Of a stretch of DNA of 8,527 bases, positions 6,545 to 8,527 are shown piece after piece (the first letter of the stretch is position 1; the number at the start of each line of letters is the position of its first letter). Below the pieces are notes generated by a model. The model saw only the letters and a program-made list of their open reading frames with translations, searched no databases and had not been told where the DNA came from. Made by a program: the position numbers and the translations under genes. The stretch lies in the NCBI GenBank assembly GCA_025450405.1, contig JANWHL010000142.1:1-8527 (forward strand), in the 5' to 3' direction. The DNA comes from Ktedonobacterales bacterium. GTDB taxonomy: Bacteria; Chloroflexota; Ktedonobacteria; Ktedonobacterales; JADMIN01.

Positions 6545-7192
6545 CTATGTGCCCGTACGAGCGGCGATTGGATTGGGTTCGGTTGGCTGCCGCACTGGCG
6601 GCGGCGCAACCGTCCACACGAGGGCTACAGCCGTCAGTACCAGAAGTTTGAGGTCCAGCCAAAACGACTGGTTGTGCACATACTCCAGGTCGAAGGCCAA
6701 TTTGGTGGGGAGGATGACCTCACGATAGTAGCGCTCGGGGTCCGAGCCACGGAGCAGACCCTCCTCATTGCGGAAGTAAATCTGCGCCATGCCGGTGAGC
6801 CCGGGACGTACAGAGAGGACCGCCCATTCCTGGGGCGTGTAAAAGGGCGCGTACGCGGGAGATTCAGGCCGCGGGCCAACCAGGCTCATGTCGCCCCGCA
6901 AGACATTGATGAGCTGTGGCAGCTCATCAAGCTTGGTCTTGCGCAACACGCGCCCGAACGGGGTAATGCGTGGATCGCCCTTGACGGTGATCTGGCGCCC
7001 CGCCACCGGCGATCGGCGCATCGAGCGAAACTTCAGGATCGCGAATGGACGCGCGCCAAGCCCCATGCGCTGGCCGCGAAAGAGGACAGGCCCTGGATCG
7101 CTCAGCCACACGCCAAGCGCGAGCAGGAGGAAGATCGGGCTCAGGACGATCAGAGCAACCGCCGACACCACGGTATCGAACAGGCGCTTCAT
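6545..7192 (-). CDS. PglC-type undecaprenyl-phosphate sugar-1-phosphate transferase
   Basis: This small monotopic phosphoglycosyl transferase (bacterial sugar transferase family, PF02397) should move a sugar-1-phosphate from a UDP-sugar to undecaprenyl phosphate, the first membrane step of glycan assembly. Its 215 residues are close to the size of Campylobacter PglC, without the extra N-terminal membrane domain of WbaP or WcaJ. Visible features are the N-terminal MKRLFD with a hydrophobic re-entrant helix (about 8-30), ILKFRSMR (52-59), the catalytic Asp-Glu pair D89-E90 in KTKLDELPQLINVLRGDMSLVGPRPE (85-110), and RPGLTG (129-134). A second hydrophobic stretch (182-196) precedes a Pro-rich tail. 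ATG 7192 follows a GGGAGG (7203-7198, minus) with 5-nt spacing. The gene lies between the aminotransferase (82-nt gap) and the dehydratase (16-nt gap), which suggests a 4-amino or 4-acetamido-6-deoxy sugar as substrate. Confidence 0.92.
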   Translation of the reverse strand: MKRLFDTVVSAVALIVLSPIFLLLALGVWLSDPGPVLFRGQRMGLGARPFAILKFRSMRRSPVAGRQITVKGDPRITPFGRVLRKTKLDELPQLINVLRGDMSLVGPRPESPAYAPFYTPQEWAVLSVRPGLTGMAQIYFRNEEGLLRGSDPERYYREVILPTKLAFDLEYVHNQSFWLDLKLLVLTAVALVWTVAPPPVRQPTEPNPIAARTGT

Positions 7193-7274
7193 GTTTTCCT
7201 CCCTTCGGCCGCCCCCGCCAATGTCACAGCACCGCCACCAGCCTACGCCCCGCCCACGGCCCCGCGCGCCGAGC

Positions 7275-8498
7275 TCAGCGCCGATGCGCCGCCACCACGT
7301 CCGTCACCGCCGCCACCACGTCCTCCACGTCGTCATCGGACATCCCGGGATAGATCGGCAGCGAGATTTCCCGCGCGTATGATCCCATCGCGACGGGGAA
7401 ATCGTCCGCTTTGAGCTCGTATCGATCCCGATAGAGCGGGAAGAGGTGGAGCGGGATGAAATGCACGCTGGTGCCGATGCGGGCCTCGGACAGGCGCTTG
7501 ATGCACTCGTCACGTCCGATCGTCAGGCGTTCGGGCCGAATGCGTAGCGCATAGAGATGCCAGGCATGGTCAGCATACTTCGGATCCGGTGGGGTCTCGA
7601 GTTCCGGCATGCCCGCAAACGCGCTCGTATACCGTGCGGCGATCGCGCGGCGCCGACCGAGCAGCCACTCGCGCCGGGCGAGCTGATGCAGGCCCATCGA
7701 AGCCGCCACATCCGTCATATTGTACTTGAACCCAGCGTCCAGAATCTCATAGTACCACGACCCCTCGGCGGTATACCGCTTCCAGGCGTCACGGTTCATC
7801 CCGTGCAGAGCCATCAGCGCCACGCGCTGGGCGTATTCGGCGTTCGCGGTGGTCAACATGCCGCCATCACCCGTGGCCAGCGTCTTGGTGGCGTAGAAGC
7901 TGAAGCAGGTGATGTCGCCAATATTCCCCACCATCCGGCCGTCGTAGCGCGCCGGGAACGCGTGCGCCGCGTCCTCGACAATGGGAAGATGGTGCCGCCG
8001 CGCGATGGCCAGTATCGGGTCCATGTCGGCCGGCAGGCCGGCGAAATGGACGACCATGATCACTTTGGTTCGCGGGGTAATCGCGGCCTCCGCGCGCGCC
8101 GGATCGATGTTGTTGGTGACGGGATCGACATCGACAAACACCGGCCGCGCTCCGCAATGGATCACCACCGAGGCGGTGGCGCTGAAGGTGTAGACGGGGA
8201 CAATCACTTCGTCGCCGGGGCCCACGCCAAGGGCAACCAGGGCCAGATGCAGGGCCGCGGTGGCGGAGCTGAGCGCGATGGCGTGCGGTGCGCCGACTAC
8301 GTCGGCGAACTCGCGCTCAAACCGCTTGGTCTTGGGACCACCCGTGATCCAGCCGGACCGCATCGAGTCTACGACTTCGTCAATCTCCGCCTGCGTGATA
8401 TGCGGCAGCGCGAATGGGAGGAAGGCCTCTCGCCGCGGTCGCCCAGTGGTCTCCGGTAACGAAGCCGTCGCGGTGGCGGCATGGTCTCGAGTGTCCAT
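7275..8498 (-). CDS. DegT/DnrJ/EryC1/StrS-family PLP sugar aminotransferase (PglE-like)
   Basis: This cytoplasmic pyridoxal-phosphate enzyme transfers an amino group to a keto-sugar nucleotide; in this setting the likely substrate is the UDP-4-keto-6-deoxy-HexNAc made by the dehydratase two genes downstream. It has 407 residues, normal for the family apart from an extra polar stretch of about 25 residues at the N-terminus. Visible motifs are SGWITGGPKTKRFEREFA (48-65), the phosphate-binding LSSATAALHLAL (77-88), PVYTFSATA (101-109), VEDAAHA with D176 contacting the PLP ring nitrogen (174-180), and FSFYATKTLATGDGGML, where K205 is the Schiff-base lysine (199-215). The C-terminal GTSVHFIPLHLFPLYRDRY (342-360) is also typical. 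ATG 8498 follows AGGAG (8508-8504, minus) with 5-nt spacing. It is the first gene of the operon visible here; more genes may lie upstream, to the right of the window. Substrate stereochemistry (PglE, PseC, DegT or other) cannot be told by eye. Confidence 0.92.
   Translation of the reverse strand: MDTRDHAATATASLPETTGRPRREAFLPFALPHITQAEIDEVVDSMRSGWITGGPKTKRFEREFADVVGAPHAIALSSATAALHLALVALGVGPGDEVIVPVYTFSATASVVIHCGARPVFVDVDPVTNNIDPARAEAAITPRTKVIMVVHFAGLPADMDPILAIARRHHLPIVEDAAHAFPARYDGRMVGNIGDITCFSFYATKTLATGDGGMLTTANAEYAQRVALMALHGMNRDAWKRYTAEGSWYYEILDAGFKYNMTDVAASMGLHQLARREWLLGRRRAIAARYTSAFAGMPELETPPDPKYADHAWHLYALRIRPERLTIGRDECIKRLSEARIGTSVHFIPLHLFPLYRDRYELKADDFPVAMGSYAREISLPIYPGMSDDDVEDVVAAVTDVVAAHRR
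7287..7323. repeat. Two copies of a 16-bp direct repeat in the 3' end of the aminotransferase gene
   Basis: CGCCGCCACCACGTCC occurs at 7287-7302 and again at 7308-7323, a period of 21 bp (seven codons). It encodes a repeated DVVAA near the C-terminus of the aminotransferase (residues 393-404). It may be a small in-frame duplication or reflect heptad-like helical sequence; no other role is apparent. Confidence 0.6.
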
Positions 8499-8527
8499 TG
8501 TGTCTCCTGACCGCTATCTCCTGAGTG

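Noticed and set aside
6529..6609. N-terminal extension of the dehydratase to 6609
   Set aside because: It would overlap the sugar transferase coding region. ATG 6528 has a perfect AGGAGG at ideal spacing.
7193..7274. Possible regulatory element or terminator in the 82-nt gap between the aminotransferase and sugar transferase genes
   Set aside because: Only a GC-rich stretch and the sugar transferase Shine-Dalgarno site are visible; no stable hairpin with a T-run and no clear promoter.
7557..8459. 300-codon open frame on the plus strand
   Set aside because: It is antisense to the aminotransferase gene and its product is an Arg/Gly/His-rich mirror without motifs.
1..8527. CRISPR array, tRNA, rRNA, insertion sequence, toxin-antitoxin or defence genes
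   Set aside because: No spaced repeats, cloverleaf-like or rRNA segments, transposase motifs, terminal inverted repeats or small paired ORFs with known toxin or antitoxin features were found on either strand.

Overview
The window is GC-rich bacterial chromosomal DNA with clear Shine-Dalgarno sites and tight gene packing. No rRNA, tRNA, CRISPR array, transposase or phage gene is visible. The GC content, the mix of genes (long-linker CAX exchanger, solitary LON-domain protein, PglF/PglC/PglE-like sugar genes) and the style of the proteins would fit a member of the Chloroflexota (Thermomicrobia-like). This is a weak guess; no phylogenetic marker is present to settle it.

Layout from left to right. 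(1) Positions 1-857, plus strand: the end of an unrecognised Ala/Pro-rich protein with a folded-looking C-terminal domain; its frame is open to the window edge. (2) 993-2366, plus: a CAX-type Ca2+/H+ (cation/proton) antiporter with an unusually long charged linker and a degenerate second signature motif. (3) 2367-2559: a convergent intergenic region with a perfect 32-bp palindrome, probably a bidirectional terminator, inside a doubtful 60-codon ORF that overlaps the end of holB by ATGA. (4) 2560-3594, minus: holB, the DNA polymerase III delta' clamp-loader subunit. (5) 3595-3798: a divergent promoter region in which candidate -10 elements for both directions overlap. (6) 3799-4461, plus: a stand-alone LON substrate-binding-domain protein. 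(7) 4510-8498, minus: three co-directional genes read in the order aminotransferase, sugar-phosphate transferase, membrane 4,6-dehydratase.

The right-hand half forms one functional unit. A PglF/WbpM-type membrane dehydratase makes a UDP-4-keto-6-deoxy-HexNAc. A DegT-family PLP aminotransferase (PglE-like) adds the 4-amino group. A small PglC-type phosphoglycosyl transferase puts the sugar phosphate on undecaprenyl phosphate to start a surface glycan. The acetyltransferase and glycosyltransferases expected for such a pathway are not in the window and would have to lie to the right or elsewhere. The left half (exchanger, holB, LON-domain gene) is housekeeping or ion homeostasis with no evident functional link to the glycan genes.

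The observations most worth a second look are the 32-bp perfect palindrome between the convergent genes, the altered c-2 motif and long basic linker of the exchanger, the overlapping divergent promoter of holB and the LON gene, and the Leu in place of the catalytic Tyr/Met of the dehydratase. I see no convincing new defence or mobile system here.
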